Below, piece by piece: positions 52,312 through 60,795 of a stretch of DNA of 64,000 bases. The stretch is from Bog-473 sp963704355 (lineage in GTDB: Bacteria; Actinomycetota; Acidimicrobiia; Acidimicrobiales; RAAP-2). The notes beneath the pieces were generated by a model. The model saw nothing but the letters and a program-made list of their open reading frames with translations. It had not been told where the DNA came from and searched no databases. Where the stretch lies: positions 1,612,001 to 1,676,000 of the forward strand of contig OY969891.1 of the NCBI GenBank assembly GCA_963704355.1. Direction: 5' to 3'. Each line of letters begins with the position of its first letter. The stretch's first letter is position 1. The position numbers were made by a program, and so were the translations under genes.

Positions 52312-54543
52312 TCAGCCATGGGCACCCGTATCGAGGCCGAGGGTGAGCACGTTGGCGGGCTCGCGTTCCACCGGGTCGGGCCGCGGCGCTCCCCGGTCGG
52401 GTGATGCGCCGGCGCTGGTGTCCTCCTCGGGGCGGCGCCAGATGCCGGCCGCGGGGATCCCGCGGCGGCGCGCCACGACGCGCAGGAGCCGGTCCCGGCC
52501 GCGGTTGAGGAGCCCGCCGATGCCCTCGGGCAGGAAGAGCAGGAGCAGCAGGATGCCCAACCCGTTGACGAACTGGGCGTAGCCAGCCGGGAGGTAGTAC
52601 TGGGCCCCCCACACCAGCACGGCGCCCAGGATCACGCCCGGCATGGAGCCCAGCCCGCCGATGACCACCATGGAGAACATGGTGATGTTGATGTCCGCGG
52701 TGAACGACCCGCTGTTGATGCCCTGCTGCTGCACGGCGAAGAGCGAGCCGGCGAACCCGGCGATGCCCCCGGAGATGGCGAAGGCCAACAACTTCTGGCG
52801 GGTGGTGTTGACGCCGACCGCCCGTGCCGCGGGCTCGTTGTCGCGCGTGGCGATGAGGTCCCGGCCCGTCCTGCTCTGGCGGAGCGAGCGCACCGCCAGG
52901 AGGACCAGGAAGAATCCGGCCAGACAGAAGTAATAGACCTGGGGGTCGGTGTTCAGGACGCTCCCCCCGAAGAGCGTGGGCCGGTTGGCCTGGGTGGTGA
53001 CGAACCAGGGCAGGTAGTTGGGTTGCAGGAAGTACGACGAGGCGGTCACTCCGAAGGCCAGGGTGGTCACGGCCAGGAACGGCCCCGACATGCGCAGGGC
53101 AGGGAGCCCGATGAACAGCGACACCAGGGCGCCGACGAGGACCCCGATCGCCAGCGCGGCGAAGAAGTTCCACCCGTGGCGGGAGTAGAGGAGCACGGTG
53201 GTGGCGCCGCCGATGCCGGCGAGCCCGAATTGCCCGAGGGAGATCTGTCCCGTCCATCCCGTCAGCACCAGCAGTGAGAGCCCGACGATGGCATAGACGA
53301 CGATGAGCGAGGCCAGATACGTCTGGCTGTCGCTGAGCAGGAGAGGGATCACGGCCACGACGGCCACGAAGGCGACCTTCATGGCCCGGAGGGTCCAGCG
53401 CACCTCGGGCAGGCTGGCCAACTGGCGGGGGATGGGCCGCACCGCGGCCACGTAGCGCCAGCTCGACTGCTCGCCCTCGGTGACCCGCGAGCGGGAGCGC
53501 CGTTGCAGGAGGAGGGCCACGACGATGACGATCACCAGCGAAGCGTCCACGTAGGTCGTGTTGGAGTACGTCCAGGTGGCCCCGGCGTCGAACACGCCGA
53601 TGGCCAGTGCCGCCACCACGGTCCGGGGCATGCTCTCCATCCGCCCGATCACGGCGGCGGCCAGGATGCGCAGCAGGATCTCGTCGCCTCCCGCGGTGAC
53701 GGTCTGGAACCCGCCGAACCCGAGCACGGGCACCTGCAACAAAATGGCCAGGGTGGACAGGATGGCGGCCAGCACCCAGATGATGGTGTCGAGGCGGGCC
53801 ACCGAGATCCCGAGCAGCGTGGCCCGGTCGCTGTTCTCCGCGGCCGCCCGGATGCCCAGCCCGTACTTGGAGTAGCGCATGAACAGGGCCAGGGCGGCCG
53901 CCACGAGCATGGCCCCCACCACGGCCACGATGTCGTTGCCGCTGAAGAGCACCGGACCGACGGTGAACGACACGTGGAGGGGCGTGTTGACCGACTGGCT
54001 GTTCGAGGCGTTGACGCACGACTGGTTGGTCGCGGGGTTGCAGAAGAGGATGGGAGCCAGAGTGGCCACCCCGGTGAGCAGCTGGGCCAACCCGATCGTG
54101 GCCACGGTGAGGATCAGCCGGGAGCTGTTGCGGAAGTGGCGGGGCAACAGGCTGGCCAACGCGCCGAGGATGATGGCGGCGCCGATGCCCGCGCCCGCGG
54201 CCGCCACGAAGGGAACCCCGTAGGTGACCACCAGCTCTATGGCCAGCACGGCCGGCAGGACCCCGATGGAAGCCTGGGCGAAGTTGATGATGCGATCCCC
54301 GCGGTAGATGAGGACGATGCCCACGGCCAAGATCGCGTAGATGGCGCCGTAGACGATGCCGAGGAGCACGATGCCGAGGGGCAAGCCCTTGGGGAGGACC
54401 GCGGCCAGGAGGATCCACACCCCGATGGCGCCGAAGAACCAGCCCATGGCAGCGCGGGTGGACCGCCACAGCGAGGCTCCGCGCTCACGCAGCCCGTGGT
54501 CCACCCGACCCCCCGGCGGCGCGCCGCCCTCAGGAATCGTCAC
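52312..54543 (-). CDS. LivH-LivM fused permease
   Basis: 743-residue permease in which LivH (residues 1-330; GIVLIYRGDRIINFAQASIG) and LivM (residues about 390-690; LTGWTGQISLGQFGLAGIGG; EPAARAVGVNTTRQKLLAFA) are one chain. Each half carries the conserved cytoplasmic loop for an ATPase. About 17-18 membrane segments. It overlaps the MFS-LivFG gene by 14 nt. Moves branched-chain amino acids or related organic acids in known systems; the substrate here is inferred only from family. Confidence 0.92.
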   Translation of the reverse strand: MTIPEGGAPPGGRVDHGLRERGASLWRSTRAAMGWFFGAIGVWILLAAVLPKGLPLGIVLLGIVYGAIYAILAVGIVLIYRGDRIINFAQASIGVLPAVLAIELVVTYGVPFVAAAGAGIGAAIILGALASLLPRHFRNSSRLILTVATIGLAQLLTGVATLAPILFCNPATNQSCVNASNSQSVNTPLHVSFTVGPVLFSGNDIVAVVGAMLVAAALALFMRYSKYGLGIRAAAENSDRATLLGISVARLDTIIWVLAAILSTLAILLQVPVLGFGGFQTVTAGGDEILLRILAAAVIGRMESMPRTVVAALAIGVFDAGATWTYSNTTYVDASLVIVIVVALLLQRRSRSRVTEGEQSSWRYVAAVRPIPRQLASLPEVRWTLRAMKVAFVAVVAVIPLLLSDSQTYLASLIVVYAIVGLSLLVLTGWTGQISLGQFGLAGIGGATTVLLYSRHGWNFFAALAIGVLVGALVSLFIGLPALRMSGPFLAVTTLAFGVTASSYFLQPNYLPWFVTTQANRPTLFGGSVLNTDPQVYYFCLAGFFLVLLAVRSLRQSRTGRDLIATRDNEPAARAVGVNTTRQKLLAFAISGGIAGFAGSLFAVQQQGINSGSFTADINITMFSMVVIGGLGSMPGVILGAVLVWGAQYYLPAGYAQFVNGLGILLLLLFLPEGIGGLLNRGRDRLLRVVARRRGIPAAGIWRRPEEDTSAGASPDRGAPRPDPVEREPANVLTLGLDTGAHG

Positions 54544-54692
54544 GGTGCGTTGTCACCATCTGCGCCCGGAGGTCTCATGTGGTGCGGCCGATCACCGAGC
54601 GAGCCTCAAATCCCCGCCCCACAGACGAGTGAGCCACCCGTCGCTCCGTCAGCCCGCACCGGTGGGTGCGAATTCACCTCCACTTGCCATGG

Positions 54693-56393
54693 TCAAGCCG
54701 CTCCGAAGAGCGGGGGCAGGGTCGTCGGCCACTGGCCCAGCGAGTAGCGCTTGCCGCCCAGGACGGGAACGAAGGTCCCGGTCACGCCGTTGAGCGGCGA
54801 GGTCTTGGTCCCGTCCCAGTAGACGAAGCGGGCATCGTCAGCCGCCGTGTGGACTCCTCCTCCGGGCGTCCCGGTCGGCCCCAGGTTGTAGGTCCACTGA
54901 CCGTATTGATAGGCCGGCGCGCCGAGCGTGGGCAACGCATGGATCCCCCGGGCCATGTTGCTCGGCGTCAGGTCCGGCCCGGCCGCCTGCAGGTCGTTGA
55001 AGATCTCCACCAGGGCGCCGTAGTTGCCGTCGGTGCCCTTCGGGATCGTGTGCCCGGTCAGCTTCTGGTAGAGCTGGCCGGCCAGCGACTGCGGGCCGGT
55101 CGTGGCGGTCGAGGGCGCGCTCTCGGACAAGCCGAACATGTGGCCCTGGATCTCCGGCAGGTCGTAGAGCCCCTGGGCCACCTGGTCCAGGTCTGTCTCG
55201 GCCGAGCCGGTCATGAACCACTCGGGGTGATAGTTCTGGGCCGCGGCCGCCTTGGTCAAGAGGCCGAGCGAGAAGGGGTCCGCCGAGCAGATGACCGTCG
55301 TCACTCCAGCGGCCTTGAACTGGATGATGGCCTGCTGCGCCGACTGCTGGAAGGTGGCGATGTCCAGGTTGTAGTCGAAACTGGGCGACAGCTCGCTCTT
55401 GCTGACGTGGTACTTGTTCTCGACCAAGTTGATGAAGTCCTTGGTGCAGTTCAGGTACTGGGACACGTTGGGGACGAAGGCGGCGAACTTGCGCACCTGG
55501 TCCTTGAGGTTCGGGTCACCGGCGTACACGGCCTTCTTCCCGGCCAGCATGCCGGCGACCACCTCGGCCTCGGAGTCCGTGATCGTGTTGCAATTCTGGG
55601 TGATCGACCACACGTAGGGATTGAGCGCCCCGAACGCGGCCTCGTCGTAATACGGGTCACCGTCGAACTCCACCAGCTTGTCCTGGGCGGCACAGGTGGA
55701 GAAGGGGCCGGTGCCTCCGTAGGAGTCCCCGTTCGTCATGCCCGTTTCCCCGAAGGCGTGCATCTGATTCGCGATGGCGTCGGCGTCGGCACAGGCCTGC
55801 GGCTGGCCCTGCCCCAGCTCCTCGGTGGTGAAGCTGGCCTGGGTGGTGTACGGCGTGATGACGACCTTGCGCCCGTAAAGGTCATAGACCTTGTTGAAGT
55901 AATTGAGGAAGACCTGCTGCACCTGGCTGATGACCTGGGGGATGGCACCCCCGGCCGCCTTCGCCTGCGCCTCGATCTCCTGGGTGTCGGCGGCACTGGG
56001 GAACTCGCGCTCGGCCAGGGTGATGGTGCTGGCCGTGACGCCGTTGTACGTGGCCCCACCGTTGTTGCCGGTGAACTTCGGGAGGCACGGCGGGGCGTAC
56101 GGCGATTCGAACTGCGGAGCCGACGGCGCACACTTGGCGCCCGAGCTGGTGGTGCCGGTGCCCGCCTTTATGCCGCCCGTCGCCGGGTACTCCCACGGGT
56201 AGGGCCCCTCACCGGCCGGTCCCGAGCTCTTCAGCACCGGGGACGAAGGGGACGCCCCCGCCACCGGGACCATGACCAGTGCGGTGAGCACCACCACCCC
56301 CAGCACGATGGCGGAGCGCCCCCCCCGCACCACCCGATGACCTGCGAAGCGTCGCGACGGGACGCTGACCGACCTTTGGCCCGACGATGTCAT
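54693..56393 (-). CDS. ABC transporter substrate-binding protein
   Basis: 566-residue exported protein with a signal segment RSAIVLGVVVLTALVMVPVAG. The domain is PBP1-like but long, with ITLAEREFPSAADTQEIEAQ and YLNCTKDFINLVENKYHV. No typical lipobox is seen. The ATG at 56393 has AAAAGGGGGG upstream. It stands at the head of the Liv operon, after the TetR gene. It presumably captures the substrate for the LivHM/MFS-LivFG complex. Confidence 0.85.
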   Translation of the reverse strand: MTSSGQRSVSVPSRRFAGHRVVRGGRSAIVLGVVVLTALVMVPVAGASPSSPVLKSSGPAGEGPYPWEYPATGGIKAGTGTTSSGAKCAPSAPQFESPYAPPCLPKFTGNNGGATYNGVTASTITLAEREFPSAADTQEIEAQAKAAGGAIPQVISQVQQVFLNYFNKVYDLYGRKVVITPYTTQASFTTEELGQGQPQACADADAIANQMHAFGETGMTNGDSYGGTGPFSTCAAQDKLVEFDGDPYYDEAAFGALNPYVWSITQNCNTITDSEAEVVAGMLAGKKAVYAGDPNLKDQVRKFAAFVPNVSQYLNCTKDFINLVENKYHVSKSELSPSFDYNLDIATFQQSAQQAIIQFKAAGVTTVICSADPFSLGLLTKAAAAQNYHPEWFMTGSAETDLDQVAQGLYDLPEIQGHMFGLSESAPSTATTGPQSLAGQLYQKLTGHTIPKGTDGNYGALVEIFNDLQAAGPDLTPSNMARGIHALPTLGAPAYQYGQWTYNLGPTGTPGGGVHTAADDARFVYWDGTKTSPLNGVTGTFVPVLGGKRYSLGQWPTTLPPLFGAA

Positions 56394-56463
56394 GGCCCCC
56401 CTTTTGAGTCTTATGGATGTACGGCGGGATCCCCCCACCCTTCCTTCTGCTTGGCCGGAAACG

Positions 56464-57231
56464 TTAGTGAGGGCACGGTACGTTTGCCCTGTCAGGGGCG
56501 CGACCACTTGGGAGCGGCCTGGACGTTGTGCGTTTCACACGTACCACCCGTTGAGAAGCCGATTCACGCGGGTGTGCGACGCGCTCGACCGCAGGGCGCG
56601 CAGAGTCGACGGAATACGCCCCGACCACCATGGCGAGGTACGTCTCCTCGAGGATCCCTCCGTTCTCCTCTGTCGGATCGACGCGCCATTGCGCGAGGAC
56701 CGCATCGAGCGCGCCCAACAGGACGGCCGTGACAGAGGTGGAACGTCTGCGCTCAAGTCCGTACTGGCGGGCCGCCACGGCGGCGAAGGCCCGAACCGTC
56801 TCGCGATCTCTCGACCGTTGCTCCCGACGGATGTCCCGGTTCCACCCGCCCGCGGCCCGGAGGGCGGTGAAGATGTGGCCTCTCTCCACGGTCGCCCTCA
56901 TGGAGCCCCGAAGGAGGGTCCGGTACATCTCCTCGACGCTGCCCGACGAGGCGACCTCCAATGCGAGGTCCTGGTGCAACTTCGACGCTTCTCGCCGGTA
57001 CGCGGCAGCCACGAGCTCGGCGCGGTTGGCGAAGTGCTTGTAGACGAGGGGCCGGCTGACCCCGGCACGTTCGGCCACCGCCTCCATCGACACCTCGTGC
57101 ACCCCTTTCGTCCTGACGAGTGCCACGGCGGCATCGAGCAGGGCATCACGGCGCGCGGTGCCCTGCAGGCGCCCTCCGGCGACGGATTTTCGGTCGGACG
57201 TCGAGCGAGTCCTTGCGCCGGTGGGGCTCAC
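56464..57231 (-). CDS. TetR-family transcriptional regulator
   Basis: 255-residue repressor. Helix-turn-helix: RRDALLDAAVALVRTKGVHE, AVAERAGVSRPLVYKHFANR. The C-terminal ligand domain follows. It sits upstream of the Liv operon and is divergent from an amidohydrolase; a strong inverted repeat lies between its start and the divergent gene's start. The last 40 residues are Arg-rich and may be a shadow if the true stop is elsewhere. Confidence 0.9.
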   Translation of the reverse strand: MSPTGARTRSTSDRKSVAGGRLQGTARRDALLDAAVALVRTKGVHEVSMEAVAERAGVSRPLVYKHFANRAELVAAAYRREASKLHQDLALEVASSGSVEEMYRTLLRGSMRATVERGHIFTALRAAGGWNRDIRREQRSRDRETVRAFAAVAARQYGLERRRSTSVTAVLLGALDAVLAQWRVDPTEENGGILEETYLAMVVGAYSVDSARPAVERVAHPRESASQRVVRVKRTTSRPLPSGRAPDRANVPCPH

Positions 57232-57240
57232 GATGTCAGT

Positions 57241-57259
57241 GTGTCACAGTTAGTGACAC
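57241..57259. promoter_or_regulatory. TetR operator between regulator and amidohydrolase
   Basis: Perfect inverted repeat GTGTCAC-agtta-GTGACAC, 9 bp upstream of the TetR start, with another GTCAC just downstream at 57263-57267. The spacing and symmetry fit a TetR operator controlling both directions. Confidence 0.7.
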
Positions 57260-57269
57260 TTTGTCACCC

Positions 57270-58454
57270 ATGCATGGGGAAGGGTTGGTGAGCGCGGTGG
57301 AGACGACAACTTATGTGGGGGAGCGGAGCGTCCTCGACGCCGACAGCCACGTCATGGAGCTGGCCGACTTCCTCGACGACTTCGTCGACCCGGAGTTCAA
57401 GGACCGGCTGCGCGACGTGACGAGCGACCGCCTCGCCGCCGTGCTCACCGATGCCGTTGCCAAGTCCGAGGCGCGGCATTCGGACACTGAAGTGGAGAAA
57501 CTGGCCGAGGACCGTCTCATGCAGGACAAGGGTTGGTACGCCATGGGCGCCTTCGATCCGACGGAGCGGAGCCGGGTGCTGGACCTCCTCGGTGTCGAGG
57601 GGCAGCTCGTGTTCGCCACCTTCGCCACGGCGAGGTTCGCCGGCAAGGACGAGGACCGCCTCTACGCGGGTAGCTCTGCTCAGAACAGGGCCATGGCGAA
57701 TTTCTGCTCCCAGGATCAGCGCTTGTTCCCGGTGGCGTTCGTTCCGCTGGTCGACCCGGGCCGTGCGATCGACCTGGCCGTGGAAGCGATCGAGGCCGGA
57801 TGCACCGCGGTGATGGTGCCCTCGACGGCCGCAGGCACGCGTGGTCCGACCCACCCGGACCTGCACGGGTTCTGGGATGTCCTCAGCGAAGCCAACGTGC
57901 CGTTCGTGCTGCACGTCGGCGGTGGTGGGAGGCTCCTCGACCCCGCCTTCCACAACAACGCGATGCCGGTGCCCGACCACCTGGGAGGTGGCGAGAACGT
58001 CCGATCGAAGGACTTCCTCGGCATCCCCCACTCGCCGGAGGTGTTCCTGGGAGCACTGATCTACGACGGTCTCTTCGATCGCTTCCCGAAACTGCGCGGA
58101 GGCTGTATAGAGCAAGGGGCGGGTTGGGTGGTGTCATGGATGCGCCACCTCGACTACGGGCTCCGGGCGTTCCGCCGTACGGAGGAGCCGCTCCAGCGAC
58201 TCGAGTTGACTCCCTCCGACTACGTGCGCCGGCATCTCAAGTTCACGCCGTTCCCCGGGGAACCGGTGGATTGGATGATGGAGCAGGCGGGTGCCGAGCT
58301 CTTCATGTTCTCGACCGACTTCCCGCATCCCGAAGGAGGCAGGGATCCGTTGCAGAAGTTCGACGATGCGCTCGCTGGCTCCAGCGAAGAAGATCGCTCA
58401 AAATTCTTCTACGGCAACATGCACGAACTTCTCCACGGGGCACGCACCGCCTGA
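57270..58454 (+). CDS. Amidohydrolase-2 family (PF04909-type) metal hydrolase
   Basis: 394-residue enzyme. The N-terminal metal motif is VLDADSHVMELADF (in place of DxH), VLHVGGGGR supplies a His, and the C-terminal STDFPHPEGG holds the catalytic Asp and His. Members decarboxylate or hydrolyse aromatic acids and lactones. The ATG at 57270 or GTG at 57288 may be the start; GGGGAAGGG lies between them. It runs in tandem with the following PKD-type hydrolase. Confidence 0.85.
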   Translation: MHGEGLVSAVETTTYVGERSVLDADSHVMELADFLDDFVDPEFKDRLRDVTSDRLAAVLTDAVAKSEARHSDTEVEKLAEDRLMQDKGWYAMGAFDPTERSRVLDLLGVEGQLVFATFATARFAGKDEDRLYAGSSAQNRAMANFCSQDQRLFPVAFVPLVDPGRAIDLAVEAIEAGCTAVMVPSTAAGTRGPTHPDLHGFWDVLSEANVPFVLHVGGGGRLLDPAFHNNAMPVPDHLGGGENVRSKDFLGIPHSPEVFLGALIYDGLFDRFPKLRGGCIEQGAGWVVSWMRHLDYGLRAFRRTEEPLQRLELTPSDYVRRHLKFTPFPGEPVDWMMEQAGAELFMFSTDFPHPEGGRDPLQKFDDALAGSSEEDRSKFFYGNMHELLHGARTA

Positions 58455-58481
58455 TCTGGATCGCCACAACCGAAGGTCGTG

Positions 58482-60554
58482 ATGATGACCGACTCGAAGA
58501 CCGACGAACGTGGCGCGTTGTTCGTGACCGGGGATTCCGAGGATCCGCGTTTCAATCAGCCCTACGTAGATGTCCGGGAGTGGCGCGAGGAGCCGGCAGA
58601 TGCCCCGGTGTTCCCGGGCGCCATCACGACGCAACACGGCGGCGCCGCGCCCTTCAAGGCGCGCCATCTCTATGTCCACGGAGGGTTCACGGGCACCGAC
58701 GCCAAGTTCTCCTTCTGCTTCCCGCCGGAAGAGGAGTACCAGGGACGCTTCTTCCAGGCGACCCATCAGTTGCTCGCCGGCGAGGAGGCCACGGCGCGCA
58801 ATGTCGCGTTCGCCCTCGCGAGTGGGGGCTACTCGGTGCAGACGAACATGGGCGGCCGCGAAAACCCTCGTGGCCCCGAGGGGTCGGCGGCTGGCCGGTC
58901 CGACACGACGATTCGCGGCTACCGGGTCAACGCCGAAGCTGCGAAGTTCTCTCGCGAGGTCGCGGCCGAGATCTACGGCCCGCACCGCACCTACGGCTAT
59001 CTCTACGGCGGCAGCGGCGGCGCCTACCAAACGGTGACCAGTGCGGAGATGACGACGGGTGTGTGGGACGGGTTCGTGCCCTACGTCATGGGCTCGCCGC
59101 AATCCATCCCCAATTGTTTCACCGTGCGCGTGAACGCCCTCCGAGTGCTGAAGGACAAGTGGCCCGCGATCAAAGATGCGATCGAGCCGGGCGGAAGCGG
59201 TGACCCGTACGCCGGGCTGAACGACGAGGAGCGAGCCGCTCTTGCGGAGGCCACCCGGACGGGGTTCCCGCCCCGGGCGTGGTTCAACTACGTCCCCCAG
59301 GGCGGAGGGCCGCTCGTGCTCGTCGCCAGCTATGTGCCGGTATTGGACCCGACCTATCTCGACGACTTCTGGAGCAAGCCCGGCTATCTCGGCACGGACC
59401 CGCTGTCGTCGGTCCGCGCGGCGCGCGTCCAACACGAGGCAACCGTCGTCGAGGTAAGTCCGGGCCGCCGGAGGCAGCTCAAGCTCTCGAGCGTCCCCAC
59501 CGGTGATCTCACGGGGGCTGATGTGATCATCACCAGTGGGGCGGCGTCCGGGGCGACCGCCATGCTCGGGCGGGTGGCCTCGGACGGCAGGGGTGGAGTC
59601 GGACTCGTGTTCGAACCGGTCGGCGACACGATCGACATCACCGGCGATCCCGCCGTCTTGGACGGCATCGAGGCGGGTGACGAGGTCCTGATCGACAACT
59701 CGCGGTTCCTCGCGTTGCAGACGTACCACCGTCACCAATTCCCGCCGGCCAATCCCGACTTCGACTACCCCGATGTCTACGACTACTTCCGCAACCCCGA
59801 CGGGACACCGAAGTACCCCCAGCGAGGGGTGGACATCGGCGCCGCAGGCACCCTTGGCGCCACCGGTCAAATCCCCACCGGGCGCTTCCACGGCAAGATG
59901 ATCGTGATGGAGTGCATGCACGACGGTGATGCTCTGCCCTGGCAGGCCGACTGGTACCGAAAGAAGGTCGAGGCCGTCGAAGGACCGCACGTCGACGAGA
60001 AGTACCGGCTCTGGTACGTGGACAACGCGAACCACACCGACCCGACGACCGAGACCCAACAGACGCACGCCGTCGCCTACTCGGGCTCGGTGCAGTATGC
60101 GCTCCGCGAGCTGAGCGCATGGGTCGAGCAAGGCGCCGTCCCGCCGCCCACCAGCGAATACTCGGTGCGGGGCGGCCAAGTGCACGTACCGGCGTCGGCG
60201 GCAGAACGCAGGGGGATCCAGCCCGTGGTCTCTCTGGAGGTGAACGGCGGCGAACGCGCCGAGGTCGCGGTGGCCGAGGCCGTCACCTTCACCGCGCTGA
60301 TCGAGGTGCCGCCGGCCCCGGGCCAAGTGGTGTCGGCGAAGTGGGACTTCGAGGGGGTGGGCACGTATCCGGACGCCGCCGACCTCGGTGATCCGACGTC
60401 AGAGACCATCCACGTGACCGCCACCCACGCCTTCTCGAAGCCGGGCACCTACTTCCCGGCGCTCCGCGTCGCCTCCCAACGCGAGGGCAACCCCAGCACA
60501 CCATTCGGGCGATCGCTGAACCTCGGCCGGGTGCGGGTGGTGGTCGGGGAATGA
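58482..60554 (+). CDS. Large alpha/beta-hydrolase-like protein with PKD domain
   Basis: About 690 residues. A nucleophile elbow GGSGGAYQTVTS (GxSxG-like) follows YGYLYGG, and YVDNANHTDP near residue 510 may hold the active-site His; the C-terminal PKD beta-sandwich reads VSAKWDFEGVGTYPDAADLG. The arrangement resembles tannase/feruloyl-esterase-like hydrolases. No signal peptide is seen. GTG at 58479, ATG at 58482 or ATG at 58485 could start it. The family is not one that I can name. Confidence 0.75.
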   Translation: MMTDSKTDERGALFVTGDSEDPRFNQPYVDVREWREEPADAPVFPGAITTQHGGAAPFKARHLYVHGGFTGTDAKFSFCFPPEEEYQGRFFQATHQLLAGEEATARNVAFALASGGYSVQTNMGGRENPRGPEGSAAGRSDTTIRGYRVNAEAAKFSREVAAEIYGPHRTYGYLYGGSGGAYQTVTSAEMTTGVWDGFVPYVMGSPQSIPNCFTVRVNALRVLKDKWPAIKDAIEPGGSGDPYAGLNDEERAALAEATRTGFPPRAWFNYVPQGGGPLVLVASYVPVLDPTYLDDFWSKPGYLGTDPLSSVRAARVQHEATVVEVSPGRRRQLKLSSVPTGDLTGADVIITSGAASGATAMLGRVASDGRGGVGLVFEPVGDTIDITGDPAVLDGIEAGDEVLIDNSRFLALQTYHRHQFPPANPDFDYPDVYDYFRNPDGTPKYPQRGVDIGAAGTLGATGQIPTGRFHGKMIVMECMHDGDALPWQADWYRKKVEAVEGPHVDEKYRLWYVDNANHTDPTTETQQTHAVAYSGSVQYALRELSAWVEQGAVPPPTSEYSVRGGQVHVPASAAERRGIQPVVSLEVNGGERAEVAVAEAVTFTALIEVPPAPGQVVSAKWDFEGVGTYPDAADLGDPTSETIHVTATHAFSKPGTYFPALRVASQREGNPSTPFGRSLNLGRVRVVVGE

Positions 60555-60572
60555 CTCACGTCGGGTCAACGT

Positions 60573-60709
60573 GTCCCGGTGATGTCTCTGAGATGTCTCT
60601 GAGAGTCCCGGTGATGTCTCTGAGAGTCCCGGTGATGTCTCTGAGAGTCCCGGTGATGTCTCTGAGAGTCCCGGTGATGTCTCTGAGAGTCCCGGTGATG
60701 TCTCTGAAA
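60573..60709. repeat. 21-bp tandem repeat after the PKD gene
   Basis: A perfect 21-bp unit, GTCCCGGTGATGTCTCTGAGA, occurs at 60573, 60605, 60626, 60647, 60668 and (with one change) 60689, plus an 11-bp part unit at 60594. The period is a multiple of three, so a MSLRVPV heptad would be read in one frame, but no gene is supported. It lies 19 bp after the stop of the hydrolase and 86 bp before the stop of homogentisate dioxygenase. Confidence 0.9.
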
Positions 60710-60795
60710 ACCGTAAACGGGTCTGCTTATGGTTTCTGCGGAGGTCAGGCGCCCGCGCTCCCGGCTTGTACATCACGGCGGCCAGAGCCGCGTCG

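Noticed and set aside
54666..56732. 688-codon plus-strand frame opposite the substrate-binding gene
   Set aside because: Antisense shadow; the minus-strand gene has signal peptide, domains and ribosome-binding site.
60573..60709. CRISPR array
   Set aside because: Units are contiguous, with no unique spacers, and 21 bp is too short.
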